From: Thalassotalea sp. 273M-4
GTDB lineage: Bacteria; Pseudomonadota; Gammaproteobacteria; Enterobacterales; Alteromonadaceae
Assembly (NCBI RefSeq): GCF_041410465.1
Contig: NZ_CP166961.1
Location: 310,001-374,000 of the forward strand
Length of the DNA stretch: 64,000 nucleotides
Direction: 5' to 3'
Numbering within the stretch: position 1 is the first letter of the stretch; every line of letters starts with the position of its first letter. The position numbers were made by a program, and so were the translations under genes. Shown here piece by piece: positions 10,201 to 20,150 of this stretch. The notes beneath the pieces were generated by a model, which worked only from the letters and a program-made list of their open reading frames with translations, had not been told where the DNA came from and searched no databases.

Positions 10201-10407
10201 ATTATGCTCGAAACCAGTATGCAAGCGACGCTCGTAGTGCCAATGGCGATCTCGTTAGGCTATGGGGTATTGTTTGCTACCATTGTGACGCTAGTTTTAG
10301 TTCCATGTCTGTACATTTTTATTGAAGACATTAAAGGCTTATTCAAACGTCTATTTACAGGGAAAAAACAACCATTGACTGACAGCACATTTGTGAAGCA
10401 GCCATAA
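7255..10407 (+). CDS. RND efflux transporter permease subunit
   Basis: This 1050-residue inner-membrane pump has the AcrB/MexB type fold: TM1 at residues ~14-32, a large periplasmic loop, TM2-6 (~335-490), an amphipathic stretch and TM7 near 540, a second periplasmic loop and TM8-12 (~870-1030). The proton-relay acidic pair is visible in TM4 (VLGIVVDDAIVMGE). It belongs to the subgroup usually annotated as HAE1-type multidrug or biocide exporters; the substrate cannot be read from sequence. It is cotranscribed with the adaptor gene and ends at a strong terminator. Confidence 0.95.
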   Translation: MIDTNKGIIAWFTRNPVAANLLMVIIIIGGLATMGTIRKQFFPQIEINWLRYSAVYPGAAPQEVEEGITIKVEQAIESVQGLERVITNSSRNSSSGWFRVSDSYDPQIVLEEVKSQIDSISSFPAGMERPTVERIKMRQEVGYISLYGDLSQKQLKDLGRTIHKEIQQLPTVNISEYYSGLNYEIGIEVSKEKLREYNLSFNDVAQAVRSWSRNMSAGQIRAENGYINLRVENQAYLGHEFEQLPLLTRADGSKVLLGELATITDDFEQGIQYQKFNGKNSVTFFVGAAKDQSITDVAKVIKRFIANKQQELPPGVYIETWVDMTEYLQERLDMMLSNMASGAILVFLMLALFLRVRLAFWVMMGLPVCFLGTLLLLPVEMIDVTINITSLFAFILVLGIVVDDAIVMGESAHSEIEAKGQSVDNVIRGVKRVAMPATFGVLTTIAAFLPLTISDGPSAAFGQSIGFVVVLCLIFSLIESKLILPAHLAGMKVKKFNPKNPLDRARKGLDSRLKSLIENHYRPMLTKAVSYRYAIVALFIGFIFICVGLFQAGFARYIGQPKIPHDFPRIKIEMNVDSSEQATLEAAQAIEQALYRVDEQFEQEFGQKVISDMQVDLRSRTNAEVMVKLVEPELRPLNTFEIAERWRANLPQIPGVKKLDTQDSLFGSDMDDGDISFRLESNNDEQLMAAARELKTKLNSLVGVSDVNDSRTSTAKEVQFSLKPLAYSLGLTLADVASQVGYSFYGLEAQRILRNGEEVKVMVRYPLEQRSSIGHVDDVLIQTPNGSEVPLSEVADIEVTQGESRIRRENGNRTINVWAKIDADQAEPFKVAKDIRSNFIPKLLQKYPQVNSQLSGRIQEEIDSANTMFRDLIISFLIIFSLLAIPLKSYSQPLIIMSVIPFGFIGAVIGHMIMGYDLSALSLFGLIAASGVVINDSLVMIDYVNGARKSGLSAKQAVIDAGCNRFRAILLTSLTTFIGLVPIMLETSMQATLVVPMAISLGYGVLFATIVTLVLVPCLYIFIEDIKGLFKRLFTGKKQPLTDSTFVKQP

Positions 10408-10443
10408 TCGTTTACTGACCCGTTTTAACCCGGGGCAAGCATT

Positions 10444-10469
10444 AAAAAAGGGCTGATTAGCCCTTTTTT
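10444..10469. terminator. Bidirectional terminator between RND operon and folA
   Basis: AAAAAGGGCT-GATT-AGCCCTTTTT forms a perfect 10-bp stem with A-tract and T-tract on either side, so it can serve both converging genes. Confidence 0.9.
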
Positions 10470-10480
10470 ATTTTTTTCAT

Positions 10481-10978
10481 TTATGAATGTTTGCGTTCAT
10501 AAACTTTAAAATTATACGAGTGCGGATTTTGTTGATCTGCTGGGTGCGGTTGCTGTGAAACACACTGCCATTGGTCCTGAGCATTATAATCAGGGAAAAA
10601 TGTATCACCCTCGACCTCAAGGTCTATTTCGGTAATATAAAGCCTGTCAGCCGCTTTTAGGCAATGCTGATAAATACTCCCACCACCGATAACCATAATT
10701 TCGTCGACGCCGTTGGCTAGTGCTAAGGCATCGTCAACACAAGTGGCGGTTTCAATGCCTTCGGCGTGATAACTTGGATCTCGACTGATCACAATATTGC
10801 GTCTGCCAGGCAGCGGGAAGCCAATCGATTCGAACGTTTTTCGGCCCATAATCACAGGCTTCTGGAGGGTCGTTTGTTTAAAGTATTTTAAGTCTGCCGG
10901 CAGGTGCCACGGCATTTGATTATCTTTACCGATGACCCGATTGTGGGCATGGGCAACGATCATTGAAAGAATGGTCAT
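10481..10978 (-). CDS. folA: Dihydrofolate reductase
   Basis: This 165-residue enzyme reduces dihydrofolate to tetrahydrofolate with NADPH. The N-terminus (MTILSMIVAHAHNRVIGKDN), the substrate loop MPWHLPADLKYFK with its acidic residue Asp28, the NADPH motif MGRKTFESIG and the GGGSIY segment are all present. Length is usual for chromosomal FolA. In E. coli folA lies beside apaH; here it lies about 8 kb away from the apaH operon. Confidence 0.97.
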   Translation of the reverse strand: MTILSMIVAHAHNRVIGKDNQMPWHLPADLKYFKQTTLQKPVIMGRKTFESIGFPLPGRRNIVISRDPSYHAEGIETATCVDDALALANGVDEIMVIGGGSIYQHCLKAADRLYITEIDLEVEGDTFFPDYNAQDQWQCVSQQPHPADQQNPHSYNFKVYERKHS

Positions 10979-11273
10979 AGCGTTTTCTTAGTGTTAATGA
11001 GACTTATAAAATGAAGGCTAAAGTAACACAATAGCCAGGTCCAATCTAGCAACTAACACCCAAATTATCACTTACTTGTAGGTTGTTAAGAGACCGGTTA
11101 AACGGTTAATGTGAGGCCATTTCGCGATTCGGTAAATAGAGCCAATTGCCTGATAGTACTTTGTTTTCTTGCTTATTTTTAAACAACTGTGTCATATTTA
11201 AACCTATCTGATGGTGGTAAGTTTGCTGGCGTTAAAATGCCAGGTTAATAATAGAAGTAAGTTGGAATAATTG

Positions 11274-12137
11274 ATGTTAGAGCAAATAAAATACTGGTTG
11301 CAATACCCGTTATTTACTTTTAATGAGCAAGTCATAACGACGCTCGAATTACTCACTGTTCCTTTATGGATTGTGCTGTCTTTTTGGTTTTCCCATGTTT
11401 TTATTTCGTCTTTGGCCAATAAAATGCGAATTAAAAACAAAGATCCTAACTTGATCCATTTAGTTCAGCGGCTTTTATATACCATTGTTTTAGCTGTTAT
11501 TTTTATTACTACCTTGTCCGTGCTTAATGTACCCTTAGCCGCTTTTGCCTTTTTATCTGGGGCGATTGCTATAGGTTTTGGTTTTGGTGCGCAGAATATT
11601 ATTAATAACTTTATTAGTGGTTGGATATTGATGGGCGAAAAGCCCATTCGTATTGGCGATTTTTTGGAAGTGGAAGGGGTTAAAGGTATTGTTGAAGAAA
11701 TCAATACGCGATCGACACGGGTACGGCGTACGGATGGCGTTCATATGCTCATTCCAAACAGTAAGTTACTTGAAAATACGGTGATCAACTGGACATTAAG
11801 GGATAAGCTTATTCGAGGCACCGTTGCTGTAGGGGTGTCTTATGGGAGTGACTGTCAGAAAGTGCGAGAGATCATGCAAGCCGTTGCCAATGAGCAAGAA
11901 GAAACATTGCTAGAACTTGGTCGCGAACCCCAAGTGTTCTTTCAAGATTTTGGCGACAATGCGTTGTTATTTGAAGTCTACTTTTGGATCAACTCGCAAG
12001 TGGAAGGTGGCCTTCGCTCGGTGGCCAGTAATATTCGCTTTGCACTTGATAAAGAGTTTAATCGCCAAGGTATCGTGGTCGCATTTCCACAGCGAGATGT
12101 TCACCTCGATGGGGTAATAAAACTATCACGTTCTTAG
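11274..12137 (+). CDS. MscS-family mechanosensitive ion channel
   Basis: This protein of about 287 residues is a small-conductance mechanosensitive channel or homologue. Three predicted membrane helices occupy residues ~20-110; the pore helix and following beta domain carry the family signature (AIGFGFGAQNIINNFISGW, then IRIGDFLEVEG and an IPNSKLLENTVINW segment). The C-terminal alpha/beta cytoplasmic domain is complete. TTG at 11271 and ATG at 11274 are adjacent; ATG is taken as start. The zntB-like gene follows closely, so the two may be cotranscribed. Confidence 0.92.
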   Translation: MLEQIKYWLQYPLFTFNEQVITTLELLTVPLWIVLSFWFSHVFISSLANKMRIKNKDPNLIHLVQRLLYTIVLAVIFITTLSVLNVPLAAFAFLSGAIAIGFGFGAQNIINNFISGWILMGEKPIRIGDFLEVEGVKGIVEEINTRSTRVRRTDGVHMLIPNSKLLENTVINWTLRDKLIRGTVAVGVSYGSDCQKVREIMQAVANEQEETLLELGREPQVFFQDFGDNALLFEVYFWINSQVEGGLRSVASNIRFALDKEFNRQGIVVAFPQRDVHLDGVIKLSRS

Positions 12138-12160
12138 CGTCGTTTATGAAGGTAAAATCT

Positions 12161-13084
12161 ATGCAAGATCCTATCATTGAAAGTCGTCAAACCCTTGGTC
12201 AACAAGAACAAGAATTTTCTTGGCTAAATGTCGTCATTGAACAACACGAAGCGGTTAGCGAAACAACCAGCCTTGCCATCCCTATTGCCGCTCAAGAAGG
12301 GTTGCTCGCCGATGAAACCCGCCCTCGATGCATTAAAATTGACGACGGCTTGCTGATCTGTTTACGGGCAATTAACTTTAACCGCCCAGCCGAACCAGAT
12401 GATATGGTGTCATTGCGAATTTGGATGAGTAAAAACTTGGTTATATCGGCCACCAAATCCGGCAGGGGATTAAAGTCGATTAATGAATTACAGCACGAAT
12501 TACATAAAGGCTTGGTCTTGCGCAATGCGGGCGAGTGGTTTTGTGCCTTACTTGAAAAAGTGACCAGTAAAATAAGCGAGCAATTAGACGAAATAGAAAC
12601 CAGAGTGGAGCAATTAGAAGAGCAGCTTAACTCTGATCCTGATAGTGTCAATAGACTCGAGATTCTTGAGATCAGAAAACAAGCCGCACAAATTAAACGT
12701 TTTATTGCCCCGCAGCGCGAAGCTTTAGACGTGTTTCATTACTACTGTGATTTTATTGATGAAGTTCAGAGCTTTCGGATAAAAGAGCAAACCGATAGGA
12801 TTTTAAGATACATAGATAGCCTTGACGTTGTGAGAGAAAAAAGCATCTTAATTCTCGATGAACTGCGTTACGCCATCGCCGAAAAACAAAGCGAACGGAT
12901 GTATGTGTTATCACTGGTCACCGCCATTTTCTTGCCTTTGTCATTTTTAACTGGGGTGTTTGGAATGAATGTTGGTGGCTTACCTGGGGTTGATAATAAT
13001 GATTTTTTTGTTCATTTAATGGTGGCTATGTTAGGCGTCGGTTTATTTATTTTGCTACTGATGAAATGGAAAAAGTGGCTGTAG
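12161..13084 (+). CDS. zntB: ZntB/CorA-family divalent cation transporter
   Basis: This protein of about 307 residues has a large N-terminal cytoplasmic domain (to ~245), a long coiled-coil helix (KISEQLDEIETRVEQLEEQLN) and two C-terminal membrane helices, with the GMN signature in GVFGMNVGGLPG. It matches the ZntB subgroup that moves zinc across the inner membrane; CorA magnesium transport is the alternative. An ATG at 12146 is in frame, but GAAGG eight bases before the ATG at 12161 makes the latter the better start. Confidence 0.88.
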   Translation: MQDPIIESRQTLGQQEQEFSWLNVVIEQHEAVSETTSLAIPIAAQEGLLADETRPRCIKIDDGLLICLRAINFNRPAEPDDMVSLRIWMSKNLVISATKSGRGLKSINELQHELHKGLVLRNAGEWFCALLEKVTSKISEQLDEIETRVEQLEEQLNSDPDSVNRLEILEIRKQAAQIKRFIAPQREALDVFHYYCDFIDEVQSFRIKEQTDRILRYIDSLDVVREKSILILDELRYAIAEKQSERMYVLSLVTAIFLPLSFLTGVFGMNVGGLPGVDNNDFFVHLMVAMLGVGLFILLLMKWKKWL

Positions 13085-13116
13085 CCCAGCACGACCTGCG
13101 CCGATAAAAAATAGAT

Positions 13117-13146
13117 AAAAAAACCGTATCAATGGATACGGCTTTT
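13117..13146. terminator. Terminator between zntB-like gene and obgE
   Basis: CCGTATC-AATG-GATACGG forms a 7-bp stem. Seven T follow it on the minus strand, serving obgE. A shorter TTTT follows on the plus strand. Confidence 0.8.
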
Positions 13147-13165
13147 ACTGTTGTTGTGATTCTGA

Positions 13166-14335
<1,170 letters not shown>

Positions 14336-14433
14336 TTAAGCTCCATACAAATATACTTATCCATGAGAAGGTATAAGTATAACCTTGAATTAGTTTATTG
14401 GTTTAAATTTACCAACAGAGATTGCTATAAAAC

Positions 14434-14461
14434 AAAAAACCTCGCAAAGGCGAGGTTTTTT
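14434..14461. terminator. Terminator after rplU-rpmA
   Basis: AAAAACCTCGC-AAAG-GCGAGGTTTTT is a perfect stem flanked by A- and T-tracts. It sits just beyond the rpmA stop on the minus strand, upstream of obgE. Confidence 0.88.
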
Positions 14462-14483
14462 AAATGCTTTCGCTTAGTGCTGA

Positions 14484-14741
14484 TTATTCAGCAATAATGC
14501 TAACAAATTTACGGTTTTGAGGACCTTTAACTTCAAATTGTACTTTACCGTCGGTTAAAGCAAATAAAGTGTGGTCTTTACCAATACCCATGTTAGTACC
14601 AGCGTGGAATTTAGTACCACGTTGACGAACGATAATGTTACCCGCTAAAACTGTTTCGCCACCAAAACGCTTAACACCTAGGCGTTTAGCTTCTGAATCA
14701 CGACCGTTACGAGTACTACCAGCTGCCTTCTTATGTGCCAT
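14484..14741 (-). CDS. rpmA: 50S ribosomal protein L27
   Basis: This 85-residue protein starts [20 protein letters not shown], the conserved L27 N-terminus that reaches the peptidyl transferase centre, and has the [10 protein letters not shown] motif. It lies 15 bases after rplU in the standard operon. The ribosome-binding site AGGAG is visible before the ATG. Confidence 0.98.
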   Translation of the reverse strand: MAHKKAAGSTRNGRDSEAKRLGVKRFGGETVLAGNIIVRQRGTKFHAGTNMGIGKDHTLFALTDGKVQFEVKGPQNRKFVSIIAE

Positions 14742-14756
14742 TGTGAATAACTCCTA

Positions 14757-15068
14757 TTAAGCGTTGATGCCAGTAATTTTCACTTCAGTGTACCACTGAC
14801 GGTGGCCTTGCTGTTTACGTGAATGCTTACGACGTTTAAATTTAACAATTTTAACTTTGTCACCACGGCCTTGAGAAACAACTTCAGCTGTTACTTTACC
14901 GCCTTCAACGTAAGGTGCACCTACGTTGATTTCGTCGCCATTGGCAACCATTAAAACATTTTCAAATTCTACTGTTGAACCGATTTCTAGTTCAAGTTTC
15001 TCTAAACGAAGAGTTTGACCTTCGCTTACACGGTGCTGCTTACCACCGCTTTGGAATACCGCGTACAT
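14757..15068 (-). CDS. rplU: 50S ribosomal protein L21
   Basis: This 103-residue protein begins [18 protein letters not shown] and carries the L21 basic signature [19 protein letters not shown]. An upstream in-frame ATG at 15104 would add 12 residues not found in the family, and GGAG stands just before the ATG at 15068, so the shorter start is chosen. It is the first gene of the rplU-rpmA operon. Confidence 0.97.
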   Translation of the reverse strand: MYAVFQSGGKQHRVSEGQTLRLEKLELEIGSTVEFENVLMVANGDEINVGAPYVEGGKVTAEVVSQGRGDKVKIVKFKRRKHSRKQQGHRQWYTEVKITGINA

Positions 15069-15465
15069 AGCTACTCCATTCGCGCCAACGTTTTGTGTGC
15101 GCATAAATTAAAATAATAGGTCGCGGATTCTACTTGAAGAATTCGCTTAGGGCAAGTCTAATTACGAAAAAACGCCTAAATTTTTATTAATTTTTGCTCA
15201 CTAGGATCTTTTCGCTTGCCCGCAATCAAAAAAGGATCCTTAATGGTGAGGAAATTCACTTTAATTTTAGTATAGAAGTTTGTTCTGTGTTTTTTTCGTG
15301 TACAATCTGCACGGTATTATAAGCAAGTATATAAAATATCGAAATGATGCTGTTGTTTGCACGCTTTTTTACTGGCAAACTATTAAAAATCAATAAGCTA
15401 GAATAAGTAATCAGTATCTTCTTAATAAAAACAGTTTTTAACCTAAACATCTAATCAAAAAATTT
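15069..15465. other. Divergent promoter region rplU / ispB
   Basis: This AT-rich spacer of almost 400 bases between the minus-strand rplU operon and plus-strand ispB presumably contains both promoters. No convincing ORF or RNA gene is seen. Confidence 0.5.
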
Positions 15466-16437
15466 ATGAACATAGATCAAATCCAAGCGTTGGCGAAAGA
15501 CGATATGACAGCGGTTAATCAGCTGATTTTTGAGCAATTAAAGTCGGATGTCGCTTTGGTCAATCAGTTGGGCATTTATATTGTTAACAGTGGTGGCAAA
15601 AGGATCCGTCCTCTTTTGGCCGTGCTAGCTGCTAGGGCATTCAATTGTCAGGATCAAGCACCTGTTCAGTTAGCTGCGATTATTGAGTTTATTCATACCG
15701 CCACTTTATTACACGATGATGTTGTCGATGAATCTGATATGCGTCGCGGTAATGAGACCGCCAATGCATTATTTGGTAACAGCGCCAGTGTTTTAGTGGG
15801 TGACTTTCTTTATTCTCGCGCTTTTCAAATGATGGTTAGCTTAGATCATATGAAAGTCATGAAAGTACTTTCAGATGCCACCAATATTATTGCCGAAGGT
15901 GAAGTACTGCAATTGATGAACTGCAATGATCCTGACACCACGGTTGCAAGCTATATGCAGGTTATCTATTGTAAAACCGCGAAGTTATTTGAAGCGGCTA
16001 CTCAATTGGCAGCCATAATAACCGAACAAAGCGCAGAAGCCGAACGTGCGATGATCGCTTACGGCAAGCATTTAGGAACGGCCTTTCAATTAATTGATGA
16101 TTTACTTGATTACACCGCCGATGCCAAAGAAATGGGCAAAAATGTTGGCGATGATCTGGCTGAAGGTAAACCAACTTTACCATTATTGCATGCAATGCAG
16201 CATGGTAATGAAGCACAGCGCAAGTTGATCCGTGAAGCGATTGAGTTAGGCAATGGTATGGATCATCTAGATCAAATTTTGCAGATCTTAGATCAAACAG
16301 GGGCGTTAGAAACAACCCAAAAAATGGCTGAGCAAGAAGCAGATAAGGCTATTGAAGCTTTATCTATCTTACCTGAAAGTGAATCAAAACAGGCGCTTAT
16401 TGGCCTTGCAAGAGTTGCAGTTGAACGAAAAGGTTAA
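15466..16437 (+). CDS. ispB: Octaprenyl diphosphate synthase
   Basis: This 323-residue trans-polyprenyl synthase makes the C40 side chain of ubiquinone and menaquinone from FPP and IPP. Both aspartate-rich motifs are present: LLHDDVVDESD (first DDxxD) and LIDDLLDYTAD (second), along with GGKRIRPLL near the N-terminus. Its position divergent from rplU-rpmA is the same as in E. coli. Confidence 0.96.
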   Translation: MNIDQIQALAKDDMTAVNQLIFEQLKSDVALVNQLGIYIVNSGGKRIRPLLAVLAARAFNCQDQAPVQLAAIIEFIHTATLLHDDVVDESDMRRGNETANALFGNSASVLVGDFLYSRAFQMMVSLDHMKVMKVLSDATNIIAEGEVLQLMNCNDPDTTVASYMQVIYCKTAKLFEAATQLAAIITEQSAEAERAMIAYGKHLGTAFQLIDDLLDYTADAKEMGKNVGDDLAEGKPTLPLLHAMQHGNEAQRKLIREAIELGNGMDHLDQILQILDQTGALETTQKMAEQEADKAIEALSILPESESKQALIGLARVAVERKG

Positions 16438-16499
16438 TCTCGATAGCTTGTTTAAAATTGGCTAAACGCTGACGTTAAACGAGGATAAATTCACCAATA

Positions 16500-16529
16500 A
16501 AAATGGGATCCTAAAGATCCCATTTTTTT
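16500..16529. terminator. Terminator between ispB and mdh
   Basis: AAAATGGGATC-CTAAA-GATCCCATTTT with a following T-run on the plus strand; the A-tract side also allows minus-strand use by mdh. Confidence 0.88.
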
Positions 16530-16568
16530 CAGCTCATTTTGCTTGTGTTAGCATGCATTACTATGGCA

Positions 16569-17504
16569 TCAAGCCATAAAGTCAATGCCTTCTTGAATGT
16601 CTTTATTCAAAGTCGCTAGCATGTCGGCTTTGGCTTTTTGCTCAAATGCACTTAACTCGCCGTAAGGTAAGAACTCTTCAACACCGTTTAGTCCAAGACG
16701 AACAGGTTGTGCAAAAAACTCAGCATCATTAGTGTTACCTTGTACGTAAGCGTAATCGATAACATCTTTTTCGCCTTGTAAGCCTTTTACCAAAGACATA
16801 CAGAAACGTGCCGCAGCTGCGCCCATTGATAGGGTTGCAGAACCACCACCCGCTTTTGCGTTTACCACTTCAGTACCGGCATTTTGAATGCGAGGTGTTA
16901 AAGCTGCAATTTCTTCATCAGTAAATTCAACACCTTCTACTTGTGACAGCAATGGTAGAATGGTTGTGCCAGAGTGACCGCCAATAACCGGTACCTTTGT
17001 GTTGTTTACATCAAGGCCTTTCAGTTCGGCCACGAAAGCTTCTGAGCGAATGACATCAAGTGTGGTTACACCAAATACACGATTGGCGTCATAAGTGCCG
17101 GCTTTTTTAAACACTTCAGCAACAATAGGTACTGTGCCGTTTACTGGGTTTGTGATCACACCAACTAAGGCTTTTGGACAGTTAGCAACAATGCCCTCTG
17201 CTAGGGTTTTGATGATGCCAGCGTTTACGGCGAATAGATCAGCACGATCCATGCCTGGCTTTCTTGGCATACCCGCTGGGATCAATACAATATCGGCGCC
17301 GGCTAATGCAGGTGCTAAGTCATCGGCACCAAAGCCCGCTACCTTTACATCGGTAGGGATGTGAGATAAATCAACTGCGACGCCTGGAACAACTGGCGCT
17401 ACATCATATAAAGACAATTCAGAACCAGCAGGTAATTGGGTTTTTAATAGTAATGATAAGGCTTGGCCGATACCACCAGCAGCACCTAAAACAGTTACTT
17501 TCAT
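16569..17504 (-). CDS. mdh: Malate dehydrogenase
   Basis: This 311-residue NAD-dependent enzyme of the TCA cycle has the Rossmann motif [10 protein letters not shown], the substrate loop with [12 protein letters not shown], and the catalytic His in [12 protein letters not shown]. The frame is open upstream to 17579, but those 25 residues are not part of the family. GGAG stands before the ATG at 17504, so that start is used. It is divergent from argR as in E. coli. Confidence 0.97.
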   Translation of the reverse strand: MKVTVLGAAGGIGQALSLLLKTQLPAGSELSLYDVAPVVPGVAVDLSHIPTDVKVAGFGADDLAPALAGADIVLIPAGMPRKPGMDRADLFAVNAGIIKTLAEGIVANCPKALVGVITNPVNGTVPIVAEVFKKAGTYDANRVFGVTTLDVIRSEAFVAELKGLDVNNTKVPVIGGHSGTTILPLLSQVEGVEFTDEEIAALTPRIQNAGTEVVNAKAGGGSATLSMGAAAARFCMSLVKGLQGEKDVIDYAYVQGNTNDAEFFAQPVRLGLNGVEEFLPYGELSAFEQKAKADMLATLNKDIQEGIDFMA

Positions 17505-17725
17505 AGATTTTCTCCAAGGGATGTTGAGTATTTGCTTTATTTTTTCGACAACAATACAGAAACAGTCTTTAAAATTCAAACAATTTCGTTACATCGCATT
17601 TATCCCTAATGCCTGACTTAAGTGAAAATATGAGTTACACTGTGGATGCCTATACCATGTTCAGTTAAACCCTATTTTTATGCGGTTTTTGTCGACATTT
17701 GGTGTTAGAATTTGTTTCGTCCTAA

Positions 17726-17739
17726 AGAATAATTATTAA
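17726..17739. promoter_or_regulatory. ARG-box-like site upstream of argR
   Basis: AGAATAATTATTAA matches the 14-base core of the ArgR consensus TGAATAATTATTCA at 12 positions. It lies 44-57 bases before the argR start, a usual place for autoregulation. Only one clear box was found; ArgR often needs two. Confidence 0.4.
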
Positions 17740-17782
17740 TAAATAGTGGTTATTTAACCATGATAATCTAATAGAAAAAGTT

Positions 17783-18253
17783 ATGAGTTTACAACAAAAG
17801 CAAGAAGCGCTAGTTAATGCATTTAAAGAGCTATTAAAACAAGAACAGTTTGGCTCGCAAGGTGAGATTGTTGATGCCCTAAAGGGTATGGGGTTTGACA
17901 ATATTAGCCAATCAAAAGTGTCACGTATGTTAAGCAAATTTGGCGCTGTTCGCATTCGCAACGCACGTCAAGAAATGGTTTACTGCCTACCAGCCGAACT
18001 GGGCGTACCAACGGCGAAAAGTCCATTAAAACAATTGGTTCTCGATATTCAAAGTAACGACGTGATGATCATTGTACATACTAGCCCTGGAGCGGCGCAA
18101 TTGATTGCACGGCTATTGGACTCACTGGGCAAATCGGATGGTGTGTTAGGGACAATAGCTGGAGATGACACGATTTTTATTGCCCCAACTAAAATCAGTG
18201 AAATAGACAACACGATCAAAAGATTGAAAGTGTTGTTTCAAAAAATTCAATAA
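17783..18253 (+). CDS. argR: Arginine repressor
   Basis: This 156-residue regulator controls arginine biosynthesis with L-arginine as corepressor. It has an N-terminal winged helix (residues ~1-75; [23 protein letters not shown]) and a C-terminal hexamerisation and arginine-binding domain ([14 protein letters not shown] and [11 protein letters not shown], with the Gly-Asp-Asp that contacts arginine). It is divergent from mdh. Confidence 0.97.
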   Translation: MSLQQKQEALVNAFKELLKQEQFGSQGEIVDALKGMGFDNISQSKVSRMLSKFGAVRIRNARQEMVYCLPAELGVPTAKSPLKQLVLDIQSNDVMIIVHTSPGAAQLIARLLDSLGKSDGVLGTIAGDDTIFIAPTKISEIDNTIKRLKVLFQKIQ

Positions 18254-18274
18254 GCTCAATGGCTAATGGGGTGC

Positions 18275-18304
18275 AATAACAAGACTCAAAAGGGTCTTGT
18301 TATT
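18275..18304. terminator. Hairpin between converging argR and DyP-like gene
   Basis: AATAACAAGAC / GTCTTGTTATT forms an 11-bp perfect stem with an 8-base loop. There is no long T-tract, so it may be a weak terminator or an end-processing structure. Confidence 0.5.
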
Positions 18305-19235
18305 ATTGGGATCTTTCAGCTAAATGCGCTAAGAAGTCCAATGATGGTGCAAAAAAAGCGGCACCTGTTTCTGCTTGAGTATATTTAAGTAAGTGGTCAG
18401 TATGACCATGCTCATCGCCGACAATCATACTCTGAAGGATCAATTCAAAATTATCTGGGCTTTGACAGTAGGATAAGAAAAATAGCCCCTGAGTTTTCAT
18501 ATGACCATAGGGCATACTTTGACACAATATCTCTACCGGTTGTTCATCTTGGTCAGTTAAGTTTGTTCTGGCTGAATGGGACGTTTCGGCTTTATCTTCT
18601 GGTTTGTACTCGATGTTATCACGCTTACTTCGGCCGTAAATATCTTCTTGTTGCTTGGTGCTTAACGATTGCCACAACGACAAGTTGTGTTTGTAACGTT
18701 GCATATGCACATAGCTACCACTGGCAAAAATCGGGTCGTCATGTTCTTTGACTAAAGCAACGGTGCGTTTGTGCATGCCTTTGGGGTTGTCTGAACCGAG
18801 TACAAAACCGGTCAGGTCGCGCCCATCTAAAAAGCGAAAACCTTTTACTTGTTCGACCAATTCAACGGCCTCACTAAGTAATTCACAGACCTTCGTGCTG
18901 ACAATATGATTAACATCGGCTCTATCACTTCGAATTTCAATAAATAAATCAAAATGGGTGGCAACTGCAATGCGATCGTCAGATGCCATAGGTCTAAATG
19001 GGCGTAGGTTTTTCGGTCTGGCTTGAGGGTAGAAGTCATCCCAATAGGTCGCACCAATGGCAATGACCGTATTTAAATTGGACTCAGAAAATTGGTGGCT
19101 GTATTGTTCAACCATATCGGGCAATTGCGATAATGCCTTTCTAAGGTAATCGTTTTTACCATCTAAGACATTAAATAAGAGATAATAACTGTGTAAATTG
19201 GGTTCGGCACAAACGCCAAATTGTTCTCGAGCCAT
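18303..19235 (-). CDS. DyP-type peroxidase family haem protein lacking distal catalytic residues
   Basis: This 310-residue protein matches the DyP family of the YfeX/TyrA type over its whole length: ferredoxin-like fold, the RDLTGF segment, the GSYVHMQRYKHNL motif and the proximal haem-ligand His in ETSHSARTNL (His220). The hallmark GxxDG reads GFVLG (residues 143-147), with Leu146 where the distal catalytic Asp should be. The distal Arg of the RQSxPYG motif is Cys238 (ILCQSMPYG). It has no signal peptide. Haem binding is likely, but normal peroxidase chemistry is doubtful. It lies downstream of apaH on the same strand. Confidence 0.88.
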   Translation of the reverse strand: MAREQFGVCAEPNLHSYYLLFNVLDGKNDYLRKALSQLPDMVEQYSHQFSESNLNTVIAIGATYWDDFYPQARPKNLRPFRPMASDDRIAVATHFDLFIEIRSDRADVNHIVSTKVCELLSEAVELVEQVKGFRFLDGRDLTGFVLGSDNPKGMHKRTVALVKEHDDPIFASGSYVHMQRYKHNLSLWQSLSTKQQEDIYGRSKRDNIEYKPEDKAETSHSARTNLTDQDEQPVEILCQSMPYGHMKTQGLFFLSYCQSPDNFELILQSMIVGDEHGHTDHLLKYTQAETGAAFFAPSLDFLAHLAERSQ

Positions 19236-19309
19236 AAAATGTAAACCAAAACCTTCTGAGATTTCTAAGTATATGAATTTTTTAGCTATCTAAAAAGAGG
19301 GAAAGCAAT

Positions 19310-20143
19310 TTATTTAACCGTTATTTTACCTTTGTTAAGGGCTGGTTGGGTGAAAATTTGCTTGTCATGCCAACGTAGCATGGTTAAACATCCACCCCAA
19401 ACACAGCCAGTATCTAGAGCATAGACCTGCGAGTTTTCAGTTTTGCCCTCAAGCGATGCCCAGTGGCCAAATATCCATTGATTATGAACTAAGTTGGGGT
19501 TGTTATGATACCAAGGTACCAGATTGACATCTTTCACCCGAGCCGGGTTATCTTTTTGATAAAGCTCTAATTCGCCGTCAAGCGTGCAGTAACGCATGCG
19601 TGTTAACGCATTAACACTATAGCGAAATCGGTCTTCTTCGCTTTGAGCATCGGCCCAATTACTTGGGGTATTACCGTACATCGTCTGTAGCCAATAACGC
19701 TGATTGTCAGAATTGAGCTTTTGTTGCACCATATCAGCCTGTTCTATGGCTTCAGTAATGTTCCACTGGGGGGATATGCCCGCATGCGTCATAAAGCTAT
19801 TCTCGCCAGGAAGCTGGATTAATAGTGGCTGCTTAGAGAGCCAATAAATTAATTCTTCGACATCGGGGGCGGTTAAAAGTTGCTCAAGCTTATCACTTGG
19901 CTTGGCGGTTTTGATGCCCGCATGAACCGCAAGCAAATGGAGGTCGTGATTACCCAGTACGACCTGGGCGGCATTGCCAAGCGATTTAATAAAACGCAAG
20001 GTGGCTAAAGAATCTGGGCCCCTTGCAACAAGATCTCCGGTAAACCATATTTGATCAACATCGGGATTAAATTCGATGTTTTCTAATAATAACCGTAATT
20101 CTTGATGACAGCCTTGAATGTCACCGATAAGGTAAATTGCCAT
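19310..20143 (-). CDS. apaH: Symmetrical bis(5'-nucleosyl)-tetraphosphatase
   Basis: This 277-residue metallophosphatase hydrolyses Ap4A to two ADP and also removes Np4 caps from RNA in E. coli. The metal-binding motifs GDIQGCHQE, GDLVARGPDS and LGNHDLHLL are intact at the N-terminus. It is the last core gene of the lptD-surA-pdxA-rsmA-apaG-apaH operon and follows apaG by seven bases. Confidence 0.97.
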   Translation of the reverse strand: MAIYLIGDIQGCHQELRLLLENIEFNPDVDQIWFTGDLVARGPDSLATLRFIKSLGNAAQVVLGNHDLHLLAVHAGIKTAKPSDKLEQLLTAPDVEELIYWLSKQPLLIQLPGENSFMTHAGISPQWNITEAIEQADMVQQKLNSDNQRYWLQTMYGNTPSNWADAQSEEDRFRYSVNALTRMRYCTLDGELELYQKDNPARVKDVNLVPWYHNNPNLVHNQWIFGHWASLEGKTENSQVYALDTGCVWGGCLTMLRWHDKQIFTQPALNKGKITVK

Positions 20144-20150
20144 CTTTCAA

